Below are positions 44,329 to 53,348 of a DNA stretch of 64,000 nt, one piece after another. Numbering within the stretch: the first letter of the stretch is position 1; every line of letters starts with the position of its first letter. The position numbers and the translations under genes were made by a program. Source of the stretch: Gammaproteobacteria bacterium (lineage in GTDB: Bacteria > Pseudomonadota > Gammaproteobacteria > Steroidobacterales > Rariloculaceae); NCBI GenBank assembly GCA_022825505.1, contig JAJDWR010000006.1:1-64000 (forward strand), read 5' to 3'. A model generated the notes under the pieces. It was not told where the DNA came from. It was given only the letters and a program-made list of their open reading frames with translations, and did no database searches.

Positions 44329-46116
44329 TCAATAGGTCCTGGCCTTGAGCGCTATGGTTTCGACGTCGTCCGTCAGCGTCTCCAACTGTACCGGGCGCTC
44401 GCCGAAGCGTACATCAGCATTCTCATCGACCCAGACCAGTGTGTGCTTCAACCAGTTCTCGTCGTCCCGGTCCGGATAGTCCTCACGGGCCTGAGCGCCC
44501 CGGCTTTCGGTCCTGTACGCCGCCGACTCGATGGTGGCCACTGCCTGAAGCAGCAGGTTCTCCAGTTCCATCGTTTCGATGAGGTCCGTATTCCAGACCA
44601 GGGAGCGGTCGGCCACGGAAACGTCCTGGAACGAGTCGAAGACGGGTTTCAGCTTCTCGATGCCTTCCTGCAGCGTTTCGCCGGTGCGGAACACGGCGGC
44701 ATGTTCCTGCATCACGCGTTGCATCCGCCGCCGGATCTGCGCCGTGGGATGCTCACCGTCGGCATGCCGCAGCCGGTCGATCTTCTCCACGGATTCCTCG
44801 CCCGCATCCTTGCGCAGGGGCGCGACGCGATCGTCCGGGTCGATCAGTTCGCCGCATCGTTCCGCGGCGGCGCGGCCGAAGACGACCAGGTCGATCAGCG
44901 AGTTGGATCCCAGCCGGTTGGCGCCGTGAACGGAGACGCAGGCCGCCTCTCCCACCGACATGAGTCCCGGAACCACCACCTCGTCACCCGCCTCGTCGGT
45001 GGTCAGGGCCTCGCCGCGGAAATTGGTGGGAATGCCGCCCATGTTGTAGTGCACGGTGGGTTGTACGGGTATCGGTTCCTTCGTCACGTCCACGTTGGCG
45101 AAGATCCGGGCCGTTTCCGCGATGCCCGGCAGACGCTCGGCGATGACGTCGGGGTCCAGGTGGTCCAGGTGCAGGTGCACGTAGTCCTTGTCAGGGCCGA
45201 TACCGCGCCCTTCGCGCACTTCGATGGTGATCGACCGGCTGACCACGTCCCGTGACGCCAGGTCCTTTGCGTTCGGGGCGTAGCGCTCCATGAACCGTTC
45301 CCCTTCGGAGTTCAGCAGGAAACCGCCCTCGCCGCGAACCCCTTCGGAAATCAGCATGCCCGCCCCATAGACGCCGGTGGGATGAAACTGCACGAACTCC
45401 ATGTCCTGCAGGGGCAATCCCGCCCGCAGGACCATGGCGTTGCCGTCGCCGGTGCAGATGTGCGCCGACGTACAGGAGAAATAGGCGCGACCGTAACCGC
45501 CGGTGGCGAGGATGACCATGCGGCAGTTGAACCGGTGCAGGCGGCCCTCGGCCAGGTCGATGGCCACGACGCCGCGGCAGACCCCATCCTCCATGATCAG
45601 GTCCACGGCAAAGAACTCGATGAAGAACTCGGCGTCGTGCTTCAGGGACTGCTGATACAGGGCGTGCAGCATGGCATGCCCGGTCCGGTCGGCCGCCGCG
45701 CAGGTGCGCTGGGCAATGCCTTCGCCGTAGTGGGTCGTCATTCCCCCGAACGCGCGCTGGTAAATTCGCCCGTCGTCGGTTCGGGAAAAGGGTACGCCGT
45801 AGTGTTCCAGCTCGATGACCGACGCGGATGCCTCCCTGCACATGTACTCGATGGCATCCTGGTCGCCCAGCCAGTCCGATCCCTTGACCGTGTCGTACAT
45901 GTGCCAGCGCCAGTCGTCCGGCCCCATGTTGCCCAATGCCGCGCTGATACCGCCCTGGGCCGCCACGGTATGGCTGCGGGTCGGGAAGACCTTGGTGATG
46001 CACGCGGTGGAAAGGCCCTGTTCGGCCAGCCCCATGGTGGCGCGCAGCCCGGCGCCGCCCGCGCCGACCACGACCACGTCGCAACTGTGGTCGATGAATT
46101 CGTATTCGCGCGTCAC
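44329..46116 (-). CDS. sdhA: Succinate dehydrogenase flavoprotein subunit
   Basis: A 595-residue protein. GTG at 46116 is the start: it overlaps the sdhD stop in a GTGA. FAD-binding [13 protein letters not shown], covalent-FAD His in [10 protein letters not shown] (H49), substrate loop QFHPTGVYG and catalytic Arg region [13 protein letters not shown] are intact, with [11 protein letters not shown] near the C-terminal third. Confidence 0.97.
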   Translation of the reverse strand: MTREYEFIDHSCDVVVVGAGGAGLRATMGLAEQGLSTACITKVFPTRSHTVAAQGGISAALGNMGPDDWRWHMYDTVKGSDWLGDQDAIEYMCREASASVIELEHYGVPFSRTDDGRIYQRAFGGMTTHYGEGIAQRTCAAADRTGHAMLHALYQQSLKHDAEFFIEFFAVDLIMEDGVCRGVVAIDLAEGRLHRFNCRMVILATGGYGRAYFSCTSAHICTGDGNAMVLRAGLPLQDMEFVQFHPTGVYGAGMLISEGVRGEGGFLLNSEGERFMERYAPNAKDLASRDVVSRSITIEVREGRGIGPDKDYVHLHLDHLDPDVIAERLPGIAETARIFANVDVTKEPIPVQPTVHYNMGGIPTNFRGEALTTDEAGDEVVVPGLMSVGEAACVSVHGANRLGSNSLIDLVVFGRAAAERCGELIDPDDRVAPLRKDAGEESVEKIDRLRHADGEHPTAQIRRRMQRVMQEHAAVFRTGETLQEGIEKLKPVFDSFQDVSVADRSLVWNTDLIETMELENLLLQAVATIESAAYRTESRGAQAREDYPDRDDENWLKHTLVWVDENADVRFGERPVQLETLTDDVETIALKARTY

Positions 46117-46499
46117 GCAGCCGCTCCGAACGCCACCTTGAGGACGGCGAAGATGCCGGCGACCGCCACGGCAATATGTGCGAAGAACGCAGCCACAAGG
46201 GAGAATATCTTGATGGCGGGGGTATGCACGTAGTCTTCGATGACCATCTGAACGCCCAGGTGCGAGTGATAACTCAAGGAGAACAAGGCCAGGATCAGCA
46301 TCACGCTGTTGAACGGCGCCTGGATGAGGGCGACCACGGCCGCGTAGTTCAGCTCGTCCGGTCCGGCCAGCGCCACGGCGAACCAAAGCCCCAGCGGTAT
46401 CAGCGCGACTGCCGTCAGGCGCTGCGCCCACCAGTGTTCCACGCCGGTCTTCGCGGATCCCAACCCAAGAACCCGATTGAGCGGGCTGACCAGTCTCAT
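46113..46499 (-). CDS. sdhD: Succinate dehydrogenase membrane anchor SdhD
   Basis: A 128-residue protein with three membrane helices. [18 protein letters not shown] is the first, and [17 protein letters not shown] contains the heme-b ligand His and the quinone-site Asp/Tyr. It is preceded by sdhC and followed by sdhA in the same operon. Confidence 0.95.
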   Translation of the reverse strand: MRLVSPLNRVLGLGSAKTGVEHWWAQRLTAVALIPLGLWFAVALAGPDELNYAAVVALIQAPFNSVMLILALFSLSYHSHLGVQMVIEDYVHTPAIKIFSLVAAFFAHIAVAVAGIFAVLKVAFGAAA

Positions 46500-46512
46500 C
46501 CGCGCGGCCCCT

Positions 46513-46893
46513 CTAGAAAATCACCCACAGCGAATACGCCGCCGTGACGATGACCGTGAACAGGATGACCGCCCACCCGCTGACTCGGTACTGTGCCGGC
46601 TCAAGCCCGATGAGCATGTCCCAGAGCAGGTGCCGGATACCGTTGGCCAGGTGATAGAAGAAACAGAAACACCAGCCCGTGTAGAAGATCTTCGCCCAGA
46701 CGCTGCCGAGCAGCGTGGATGCCTCGGCGTATGCGGCCTCACCGCTCGCCGCGGCCATCAACCAGTACGCCAGTAACAGCAGTCCTGCGGAGAGCACGAG
46801 ACCGGTCCCGCGGTGCAGGACCGACAGCCCGCTGGTAATCTCCAGTCGATGGACCTGCAAGTGCGGCGACAACGGCCGTTCGACCCTGTCCAT
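46513..46893 (-). CDS. sdhC: Succinate dehydrogenase cytochrome b556 subunit
   Basis: A 126-residue protein from the ATG at 46893. RPLSPHLQVHRLEITSGLSVLHRGTG contains the quinone-site Ser/Arg, and FYHLANGIRHLLWD the heme ligand His. Three membrane helices. First gene of the sdhCDAB-sdhE-ygfX operon; it is divergent from ygfZ. Confidence 0.95.
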   Translation of the reverse strand: MDRVERPLSPHLQVHRLEITSGLSVLHRGTGLVLSAGLLLLAYWLMAAASGEAAYAEASTLLGSVWAKIFYTGWCFCFFYHLANGIRHLLWDMLIGLEPAQYRVSGWAVILFTVIVTAAYSLWVIF

Positions 46894-47134
46894 GGTTTGG
46901 CTATCCGTGCTAATCGTCAGGTTGGCGAGCGCGAAACGTTGCAATTGATACGGTTTCCGCGCGGTGCGTAGTCTGCCAGAAATGTGACTGGGCTGCATGC
47001 GTTATCGATGTTCGAGACGGACCCGCCGAGCCTGTCCGTAGACGGTTGCACCTGCCGAAGCACAGGCCTCCGGCGCGCACCATTCAGCGTCAAACTCCTT
47101 GACCTTCTCGAATTAGCTGCTAAAACGGCACATC

Positions 47135-48067
47135 ATGACGATGCAGACGACAACCGCCGCGCGAGAACACGTCGAACCGGTCCTCTGCCCACTCCCCGAC
47201 ATGGGCGTGATCGAGGTCACCGGCGCCGATGCGGAGGCGTTTCTGAACGCCCAACTCAGCCGAAACGTGCATTCGCGCCAGCCACCGCGGGCGACGCTGG
47301 CCGCCTGGCTCGATGCCAGGGGCCGCGTTCTGGCCTTGTTCCGGGTGTTGCGCGCCGGGGGCGGTTGGCTGCTCCTCACCCGGGGCGCAGATATTGAAGC
47401 GCTGATCCGCCGCCTGAGCCTGTTCGTGCTGCGTGCAGACGTTCGGCTGCGCAACCTGTCGTCCCGATGGCTCGCCGCCGCCGCGGTCGGCCAAATCGAA
47501 CCATGGCTTGAGACCCGATCGGTCGCGCTGGGCGGCCAAGGGGGGGACTCTGCGACCGCGAACGGGGCTTTGCTCATTCGCATCGGCCCGCGGCTGGTCC
47601 ACCTGTTGTCGGATGCTGCAGCGCCAACGGAATTGGCGCATGACATTCCGGCAGGCGCCGAACAGTCTGCAGCATTGGAGGAATTTCGCCTGGGACTGGT
47701 CAATCTGACGCCCCGACTCAGCGGCCGCTACACCGCGCACATGCTCAATCTCGATCGCCTTGGGGCCGTGGCTTTCGACAAGGGGTGTTATCCCGGCCAG
47801 GAAGTCGTCGCACGAACGCAGAATCTGGGTACCGTCAAGCGCCGGGTGTTTCGATTCAGCGCACAATCCAGGCAGGAACCTGCCGTCGGCACCGCGCTGA
47901 CCGACTCCAGCGGAAGTCCGGTGGGCGAGGTGGTTCGGGCGGTGAACGTCGACGAATCGCGCGTCGAAATGCTGGCTGTTGTCCGGATCGAATCGGCATC
48001 CGGAGCTCTCACCTGCGCGCCCGAACGCGGATTGACACTGACCCGGGAGCCGCTTCCAGGGGAATGA
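47135..48067 (+). CDS. ygfZ: YgfZ/GcvT-domain folate-binding protein
   Basis: A 310-residue protein. The family motif K-G-C-Y-x-G-Q-E appears as FDKGCYPGQEVVART, and the N-terminal LPDMGVIEVTGADAEAFLNAQLS matches the tetrahydrofolate-binding fold. YgfZ supports assembly or repair of certain Fe-S enzymes. Its position next to the sdh operon, which encodes Fe-S proteins and SdhE, is common in gammaproteobacteria. Confidence 0.93.
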   Translation: MTMQTTTAAREHVEPVLCPLPDMGVIEVTGADAEAFLNAQLSRNVHSRQPPRATLAAWLDARGRVLALFRVLRAGGGWLLLTRGADIEALIRRLSLFVLRADVRLRNLSSRWLAAAAVGQIEPWLETRSVALGGQGGDSATANGALLIRIGPRLVHLLSDAAAPTELAHDIPAGAEQSAALEEFRLGLVNLTPRLSGRYTAHMLNLDRLGAVAFDKGCYPGQEVVARTQNLGTVKRRVFRFSAQSRQEPAVGTALTDSSGSPVGEVVRAVNVDESRVEMLAVVRIESASGALTCAPERGLTLTREPLPGE

Positions 48068-48268
48068 CGTCCCTTGTCGGCGGACTGGATCGGGATCGGT
48101 GGACGAAACCCGGATCGGTGCAGTGGACCAGGACCGGAGCGCGGCCCTGGATCGGTGGGCGGCCCTGAATCGGACCTTTTCCCGGTCATTGGCCCGGTGC
48201 CTGTAACAACCTTTGGATTGCGGGCCGCATCCGGCTATGATCTCCAGGATCATCAGACGGAGGCGACA

Positions 48269-49045
48269 ATGAAGAGATTCACCCTTCTCGCTGCATCCAT
48301 GGCCGTGTGTTTGCTTGAGACTTCCGTGGCGCTGGCCCAGCACGGCGTACCCGGCGGTACGCCCATGACCTTCTTCGTCACCAGCCGCCCGATCGGGGAC
48401 GGCGGCAACCTGGGCGGCCTGGAAGGGGCGGACGCGCATTGCGAGATGCTCGCAGAGGAAGTGGGCGCGGACGGCCGCACCTGGCGCGCCTACCTCAGCA
48501 CCCAGGAACGCCCGGGCCAGCCGGCCATCAATGCCCGCGACCGTATCGGAACCGGCCCGTGGTACAACTACGATGGGGTCATGATCGCCAGAGACGTGGC
48601 CCATCTGCACGGCGATACCATCGAACAGGCCCGGCTCGGCAACAACCTCCACAAGCTCTCCGGACTGACGGAAAAGGGCCAGATCGTACCGGGGCTCAAC
48701 GATTACCCGCATCCTCTCGACGGCGACTGGGAATACGTCAGGACAACCCCCTACAGCAACCGGCACGAAGTCCTGACGGGCTCGCAGCCCGGCGGGACCG
48801 CCTACCCGCCGGAACTCGACTACACGTGCAACAACTGGACGAGCAACGAGGACCCCGACTTCGAAACCGAGGGAAGAAGGATGGGGGCGATTCCCGGCAA
48901 GCCCAATGCCCAGATCGGTTTCCCCGACCGCAACGGCGGCGGCAACGGCTCCTGGAATTCATCCCACGGGACCCGCGGCTGCAGCCAGACGGCACTGGTG
49001 ATGACCCACGGCGTGGGAATGTTCTACTGCTTTGCCATCGATTGA
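48269..49045 (+). CDS. Secreted DUF1554-like (lectin-fold) protein, copy 1
   Basis: A 258-residue protein with GGAGG upstream and a signal peptide ending at VALAQ. The mature part is one domain: GGNLGGLEGADAHCEMLA, TWRAYLSTQERPGQPA, INARDRIGTGPWYN, TCNNWTSN, then RGCSQTALV and MFYCFAID. This is the DUF1554 pattern, related to C-type-lectin or endostatin-like folds, with paired Cys (C...C) expected to be disulfides. Function unknown; it may bind surface glycans or other ligands. The next gene is a paralogue. Confidence 0.75.
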   Translation: MKRFTLLAASMAVCLLETSVALAQHGVPGGTPMTFFVTSRPIGDGGNLGGLEGADAHCEMLAEEVGADGRTWRAYLSTQERPGQPAINARDRIGTGPWYNYDGVMIARDVAHLHGDTIEQARLGNNLHKLSGLTEKGQIVPGLNDYPHPLDGDWEYVRTTPYSNRHEVLTGSQPGGTAYPPELDYTCNNWTSNEDPDFETEGRRMGAIPGKPNAQIGFPDRNGGGNGSWNSSHGTRGCSQTALVMTHGVGMFYCFAID

Positions 49046-49055
49046 GGCGCCCACG

Positions 49056-49799
49056 ATGAGAACAATCCAACAGATGTTGGCGAGCCTGGTCATCGCCCTG
49101 ACAGGTACCGGTATCGCGTTTGCCCAGGGTCCCGGTGCTCCGGGTCCCGGACTGCCGGAATCGGACGACATTCCTTCCAGCCTGATGACGTTTTTCGTCA
49201 CCAGCGAACCCATCGGCGACGGGGGCAATCTCGGCGGCCTGGAAGGCGCCGACGCGCACTGCGAAGCGCTCGCCGCGGCCGTGGGTCAGGGGCACAAGAC
49301 CTGGCGCGCCTATCTCAGCACCCAGGAACGCCCCGGCCAGCCGGCGGTTAACGCCCGCGACCGCATCGGCGACGGCCCCTGGTACCACTCCAAGGCCCGG
49401 ATTCTCGACTACCTGAACCGGCGGCTGAATCGCCCGCTCATCAAGTCGCAGATCCACGGCGACACGCTGCTGGAGGCGCAGCGGGGCAGCAACATGTCCA
49501 AGCAATTCGCGCTCACCGAACACGGCGAACTCGTCAACGGCATCGGCGATCCGCTGCCTACGCTCCATGCCATTCTGACGGGCTCGCTGACTGACGGCCG
49601 CGCCTTCCCGCCCGGGGAAGACCGGACGTGCAACAACTGGACCAGCAACGGCGAGGGTGCAGCGCAGTTCGGCCACTCCGACCGGATCGGCGGCGGCAAT
49701 CAGTCGTGGAATTCCGCCGGGACAACGACGGGCTGCAGCCAGGACGACCTGGTCAGTTCGGGCGGCGCGGGCCTGTTCTACTGCTTCGCGATCGACTAG
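49056..49799 (+). CDS. Secreted DUF1554-like (lectin-fold) protein, copy 2
   Basis: A 247-residue paralogue of the preceding protein, with the gene starting 10 nt after it. The signal peptide ends at AFAQG. The domain core is almost identical (GGNLGGLEGADAHCE, TWRAYLSTQERPGQPAVNARDRIG, CNNWTSN, GCSQDDLV, LFYCFAID), but the central part between residues 110 and 170 differs (ILDYLNRRLNRP). This suggests a tandem duplication with divergence of the ligand-facing region. Confidence 0.75.
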   Translation: MRTIQQMLASLVIALTGTGIAFAQGPGAPGPGLPESDDIPSSLMTFFVTSEPIGDGGNLGGLEGADAHCEALAAAVGQGHKTWRAYLSTQERPGQPAVNARDRIGDGPWYHSKARILDYLNRRLNRPLIKSQIHGDTLLEAQRGSNMSKQFALTEHGELVNGIGDPLPTLHAILTGSLTDGRAFPPGEDRTCNNWTSNGEGAAQFGHSDRIGGGNQSWNSAGTTTGCSQDDLVSSGGAGLFYCFAID

Positions 49800-49818
49800 T
49801 CGCGAAAATCGCCGGCCG

Positions 49819-51456
49819 TCAGTCCCGCAATCCGAATACGAACAGGCCGTTGCCGGCGGCGACGGCCACATATTGCCTGCCGTCCACGGCGTAGCTGATC
49901 GGCCCGTTGGCGATATCGCCGCCGAGATTGGTTCGCCACAGCAGGTCTCCCGTCACCGCGTCCAGTGCGTGGAAGTAACCCTCCCTGCCGCCGGTGAACA
50001 GCAAATCCGTCGCGGTGGTGAGAATTCCGCTGGTGGTGACATCGGTCATTTCGTACTTCCAGCGATGCTCGCCGGTAACGGGATCGAGGGCGATCACGGC
50101 GCCCGTACCGACTGCCTCCGTCCAGTTGTTGATGCGGTCGCCACGCAGGCTGGGTACGTTGGGGCCCCCAGGTATGGGCGTGCCCGGAATGCCGCCCAGG
50201 AACCTCAGGCCCTCCTGGTATTCCTGCTCCTCCGGCCAGAAGACCGATCCGTAATTCTCCCACGCCGGGACATAGAAAAGTCCGGTACGCGGACTGTAGG
50301 ACGGCGAGTACCAATTTGTCGCTCCCTGCACGCCGGGATAGGTCGTCTCCCCCGGCGGCTGCGGCGTTTCGATCGGCCGGCCGCTCTCGCTCAAACCGCT
50401 GGCCCAGTTGACTTCGGTGAACGGTTCGCCGCGGACGAACTCGCCGTTCGTCCTGTCGAGCACGTAGAAGAAGCCGTTGCGGTTGGCCCATAGCATCTGC
50501 CGCCCGCTGCTGAACGTCTCAAGGCCGATATCGGCCAGGACCGGGATCTGGACGGCGTCGTAGTCGTAATCGTCATTCGGGGTGAACTGGAAATACCACT
50601 GGAGTTCGCCGGTGTCCGGGTCCAGGGCCACCACGGCATCGGAATACAGGTTGTCGCCGGGCCGTTGCGCCGGATTCCAGTCGGGCCCGGGATTGCCGAT
50701 GCCCCAGTAGGTCTGGTCGAGGTCCGGATCGTACGATCCCGTGAGCCAGACCGAAGCCCCGCCATGCTGCCAGGCGTCGGTGTCGCCCTCCCAGGTTTCG
50801 TGGCCCGGTTCGCCGGGTCCCGGAATCGTGTAGAACTTCCAGGCCTCCTCGCCCGTTTCGGCGTCATAGGCCGAGACGAAGCCGCGGATACCGAATTCGC
50901 CACCGGCGACCCCGACGATCACCTTGTCCTTCACGACCAGCGGCGCCAGGGTCATTGCGTAGCCGGCGCCGGGGTCGGCGACCGCCGTGCGCCAGACAGG
51001 CTGCCCGTTGACGGCGTCGATGGCGACCAGCTGGGCATCGATGGTGGCCATGAACAGCGTGTCGCCCAGCATTGCCAGCCCGCGGTTGACCCGGCCGCAG
51101 CAGGGTCGGGACAGGTTGGAAGGATTGTGCCGGTAGTCCCAGAATACGCGCCCGCGTGCCGCATCCAGAGCCACGGCGGTATTCGGGGCCTCGGTGAGGT
51201 ACATGATCCCGTCCACGACCAGCGGCGTACTCTCGAACTTTTCCAGCGACTGGGCCTGAAAGACCCATTTCAACTCCAGTTCGCCCACATTCGCGGGCGT
51301 GATCCGATCCAGGAGGCTGTACCGGGTGCTCGCGTAGGTACCGGAGTAGGTCAACCAGTTGTGAGGCTCATCGTCGGCGTTCAGCAGCCGTTCGAAGCTC
51401 ACCTGTGCATGCAGCCCAAAAGGCGTCAACAACAGCAATAGCGCGATACGAGCCAT
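49819..51456 (-). CDS. PQQ-dependent alcohol dehydrogenase-type quinoprotein
   Basis: A 545-residue protein from the ATG at 51456, which overlaps the cytochrome stop by one base. A signal peptide ends near LHAQ. Eight-bladed propeller motifs of the quinoprotein dehydrogenases are visible, with the vicinal Cys pair in SRPCCGRVNRG (C119-C120) that lies over PQQ, and QTYWGIGNPGPDWN and GIRGFVSAYDAETGEE. There is no fused cytochrome domain; the diheme cytochrome encoded upstream probably accepts the electrons. Substrate alcohol unknown. Confidence 0.88.
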   Translation of the reverse strand: MARIALLLLLTPFGLHAQVSFERLLNADDEPHNWLTYSGTYASTRYSLLDRITPANVGELELKWVFQAQSLEKFESTPLVVDGIMYLTEAPNTAVALDAARGRVFWDYRHNPSNLSRPCCGRVNRGLAMLGDTLFMATIDAQLVAIDAVNGQPVWRTAVADPGAGYAMTLAPLVVKDKVIVGVAGGEFGIRGFVSAYDAETGEEAWKFYTIPGPGEPGHETWEGDTDAWQHGGASVWLTGSYDPDLDQTYWGIGNPGPDWNPAQRPGDNLYSDAVVALDPDTGELQWYFQFTPNDDYDYDAVQIPVLADIGLETFSSGRQMLWANRNGFFYVLDRTNGEFVRGEPFTEVNWASGLSESGRPIETPQPPGETTYPGVQGATNWYSPSYSPRTGLFYVPAWENYGSVFWPEEQEYQEGLRFLGGIPGTPIPGGPNVPSLRGDRINNWTEAVGTGAVIALDPVTGEHRWKYEMTDVTTSGILTTATDLLFTGGREGYFHALDAVTGDLLWRTNLGGDIANGPISYAVDGRQYVAVAAGNGLFVFGLRD

Positions 51457-52241
51457 CAGTTCATCCCCTTCAATGATCGCAGGTAGGCCAGCAAATCGGT
51501 CACCTCCTCTTCTGAGAAAACGTCGTCGTAGGACGGCAGATCCCACGCCGTGAGAATTGTGTACTCGCGCAAATCTCGCTTGTCCAGGGACAGCAGCCGC
51601 TCGTCTTCGGCGATGAGTTGCACCGAGTACGTGTCCTCGTTGAGGCGCCGGCCGTTGATCACGGTACCCTCCGCCGTGACCACTCGAACGGCGCGGTTCA
51701 TGGGCAGGGTCGAGCCGTGTGGGTCCTCCAGGGCACGGCTCAGGACGGACGCACTTCGGATCGCGCCGATATCGCTGAGGTCCGGAGCGAACCGCGGACC
51801 CTGGCCGGCGACACGGTGACAGCTTCCGCAGTCGCCCTTGCCCGCAAACAACGCCTGGCCGCTGGTCGCATCGCCCAAGGCCACTCCGCCGATTTCCGTG
51901 TCCATGTTGCGGAGGTAGGCGATCAGCGCGACCAGTTCGGCATCCTCGTACGCGCCCGCCACCATCGTCGTGCCCGGAATCCCATCGAGCAGAATACCCC
52001 TGAGATCCCGGTCCGAGGCAGCGTGCCGGAACACGCCGCTGCGCAGGTTGACGCCCGGAAACAGGTCGCCGGATTCACCGTGGCACACCACGCAATACGT
52101 CGCGTACAGGGTTGAACCGTAGGCAATGTCGGCCTGTTCGTACTGCCCGACATGGGCCTGTGCCATGAGTTGACCGCCGGCGAAGAGACTCGCCAGCACC
52201 CCGAACAGTAATCTTCTCACTTTCGTATCCCCATTTGGCAA
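51456..52241 (-). CDS. Periplasmic diheme c-type cytochrome
   Basis: A 261-residue protein with a signal peptide (LFGVLASLFAGGQLMAQ). Two heme motifs, YCVVCHG and CGSCHRV, define two cytochrome c domains; the second is followed by about 120 residues ending in LLAYLRSLKGMN. It is encoded between the cyclase-family protein and the PQQ dehydrogenase in one operon, so it is the likely electron acceptor of the latter. Confidence 0.9.
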   Translation of the reverse strand: MPNGDTKVRRLLFGVLASLFAGGQLMAQAHVGQYEQADIAYGSTLYATYCVVCHGESGDLFPGVNLRSGVFRHAASDRDLRGILLDGIPGTTMVAGAYEDAELVALIAYLRNMDTEIGGVALGDATSGQALFAGKGDCGSCHRVAGQGPRFAPDLSDIGAIRSASVLSRALEDPHGSTLPMNRAVRVVTAEGTVINGRRLNEDTYSVQLIAEDERLLSLDKRDLREYTILTAWDLPSYDDVFSEEEVTDLLAYLRSLKGMN

Positions 52242-52246
52242 ATCGG

Positions 52247-53194
52247 TCAGTAGACCGCGGCGGGAACGACCGTCGATCCTGTCGCCCCGCGAATCTTCAG
52301 CGGCTGCATGACGAACGCGAACTCGTACACCTGCCGTGCCGCCAGTTCATCCAGCTTCATTCTCTCCAGCAGGTGGATGCCGTTGACCACCAGCATGATC
52401 TGGTGGACCGGCAGCGAAATGCCGGAATCCGGGTTCGGCTGGATCTCCACCGGCTGATTGTCGGCGCCCACGAGCATCGGGTCCTGTGTGACCAGCCATT
52501 CCGCGGCCGCTATGCCGATACCCGGCGCCCGGCCGAGGAAACGTGGAACATCGGTCTCCCAGAGCTGCCCCCATCCGGTATGGATGATCACGGCGTCGCC
52601 GGGCTCAAGCGCCAGCTCCGCGTCGGCCAGCGCCTGCTGCAGATCCTCCGTGGTGATTTCGTAATCCTCGGGAAGAATGTCGACATCCTTGAGTCGGGCG
52701 ATATCCAGCAGCACGCCCCGAGTCATGAGCATACCCACGTTTTCGATACCGAGATTCGAGAATCCCGACCGTGTCAGCGACTCGCTGACGCGAAAGCAGT
52801 TGTAGAGCGTATCGCCGATGGTCTGGTGGCTGAAGCCGTCGAACTGCGTACCCACCTGGCCAAGTTCGGTAACCACGATCTCCTCGTTGGAGCCTCTCCG
52901 GTTGGCCTGTGGATTCATCCCGGTCGGCTTGAGATAGAGGTCGAAATGGCGGTTACCCAGCGGGATGGACTCATGCAGCTCATGCCCAAGCTCCACCACT
53001 TCACCGCTGTTGATCAGGCGCGCCGCCCGCAGCACGGTGGCGGGACCCATGTGATTCGCCGAGCCCCGCTCGTCGCCCTCCCCCCACCTGGATGGACAGC
53101 GGTCCTCTTCGGCGGGCGGCAGCCAGGATTGGGCATTGGCTGAGGGCAATGCCAGGCAGAGTATGGCCAGGACGGGAACGTTTCCTTGTCTCAT
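52247..53194 (-). CDS. Secreted cyclase-family (kynurenine formamidase-like) hydrolase
   Basis: A 315-residue protein from the ATG at 53194 with GGAGGG upstream and a signal peptide ending at ANAQS. The fold is that of the cyclase/kynurenine formamidase family: VVELGHELHESIPL, VGTQFDGFSHQ and GDAVIIHTGWG. The usual HxGTHxDxxxH metal motif is changed to GTQFDGFSH, where the His after GT is Gln; the later Asp and His remain. It is the first gene of the operon with the cytochrome and the PQQ dehydrogenase. Substrate unknown. Confidence 0.8.
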   Translation of the reverse strand: MRQGNVPVLAILCLALPSANAQSWLPPAEEDRCPSRWGEGDERGSANHMGPATVLRAARLINSGEVVELGHELHESIPLGNRHFDLYLKPTGMNPQANRRGSNEEIVVTELGQVGTQFDGFSHQTIGDTLYNCFRVSESLTRSGFSNLGIENVGMLMTRGVLLDIARLKDVDILPEDYEITTEDLQQALADAELALEPGDAVIIHTGWGQLWETDVPRFLGRAPGIGIAAAEWLVTQDPMLVGADNQPVEIQPNPDSGISLPVHQIMLVVNGIHLLERMKLDELAARQVYEFAFVMQPLKIRGATGSTVVPAAVY

Positions 53195-53348
53195 TGTTCT
53201 CCCTCCGCGTCGATGCGTATCGAAAACTCCCGGTACTGAGCTTACCCGAAACTGCGTGCAACGTAGCGGCGTCAGACTGCGACACGGCATGCGTCATGCC
53301 CATTACACGCTTTCCGTGCCTGCCGGTTGCGGTATGCTTGCCGGCACC

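Noticed and set aside
44293..45255. 320-residue ORF opposite sdhA
   Set aside because: Shadow of the conserved sdhA coding sequence.
48080..48175. Repeated GGATCGGTG-like words upstream of the DUF1554 genes
   Set aside because: The words are irregularly spaced and diverged, so no clear period or function can be claimed.
50665..51441. 258-residue ORF on the plus strand within the PQQ dehydrogenase gene
   Set aside because: Antisense shadow without motifs or ribosome-binding site.
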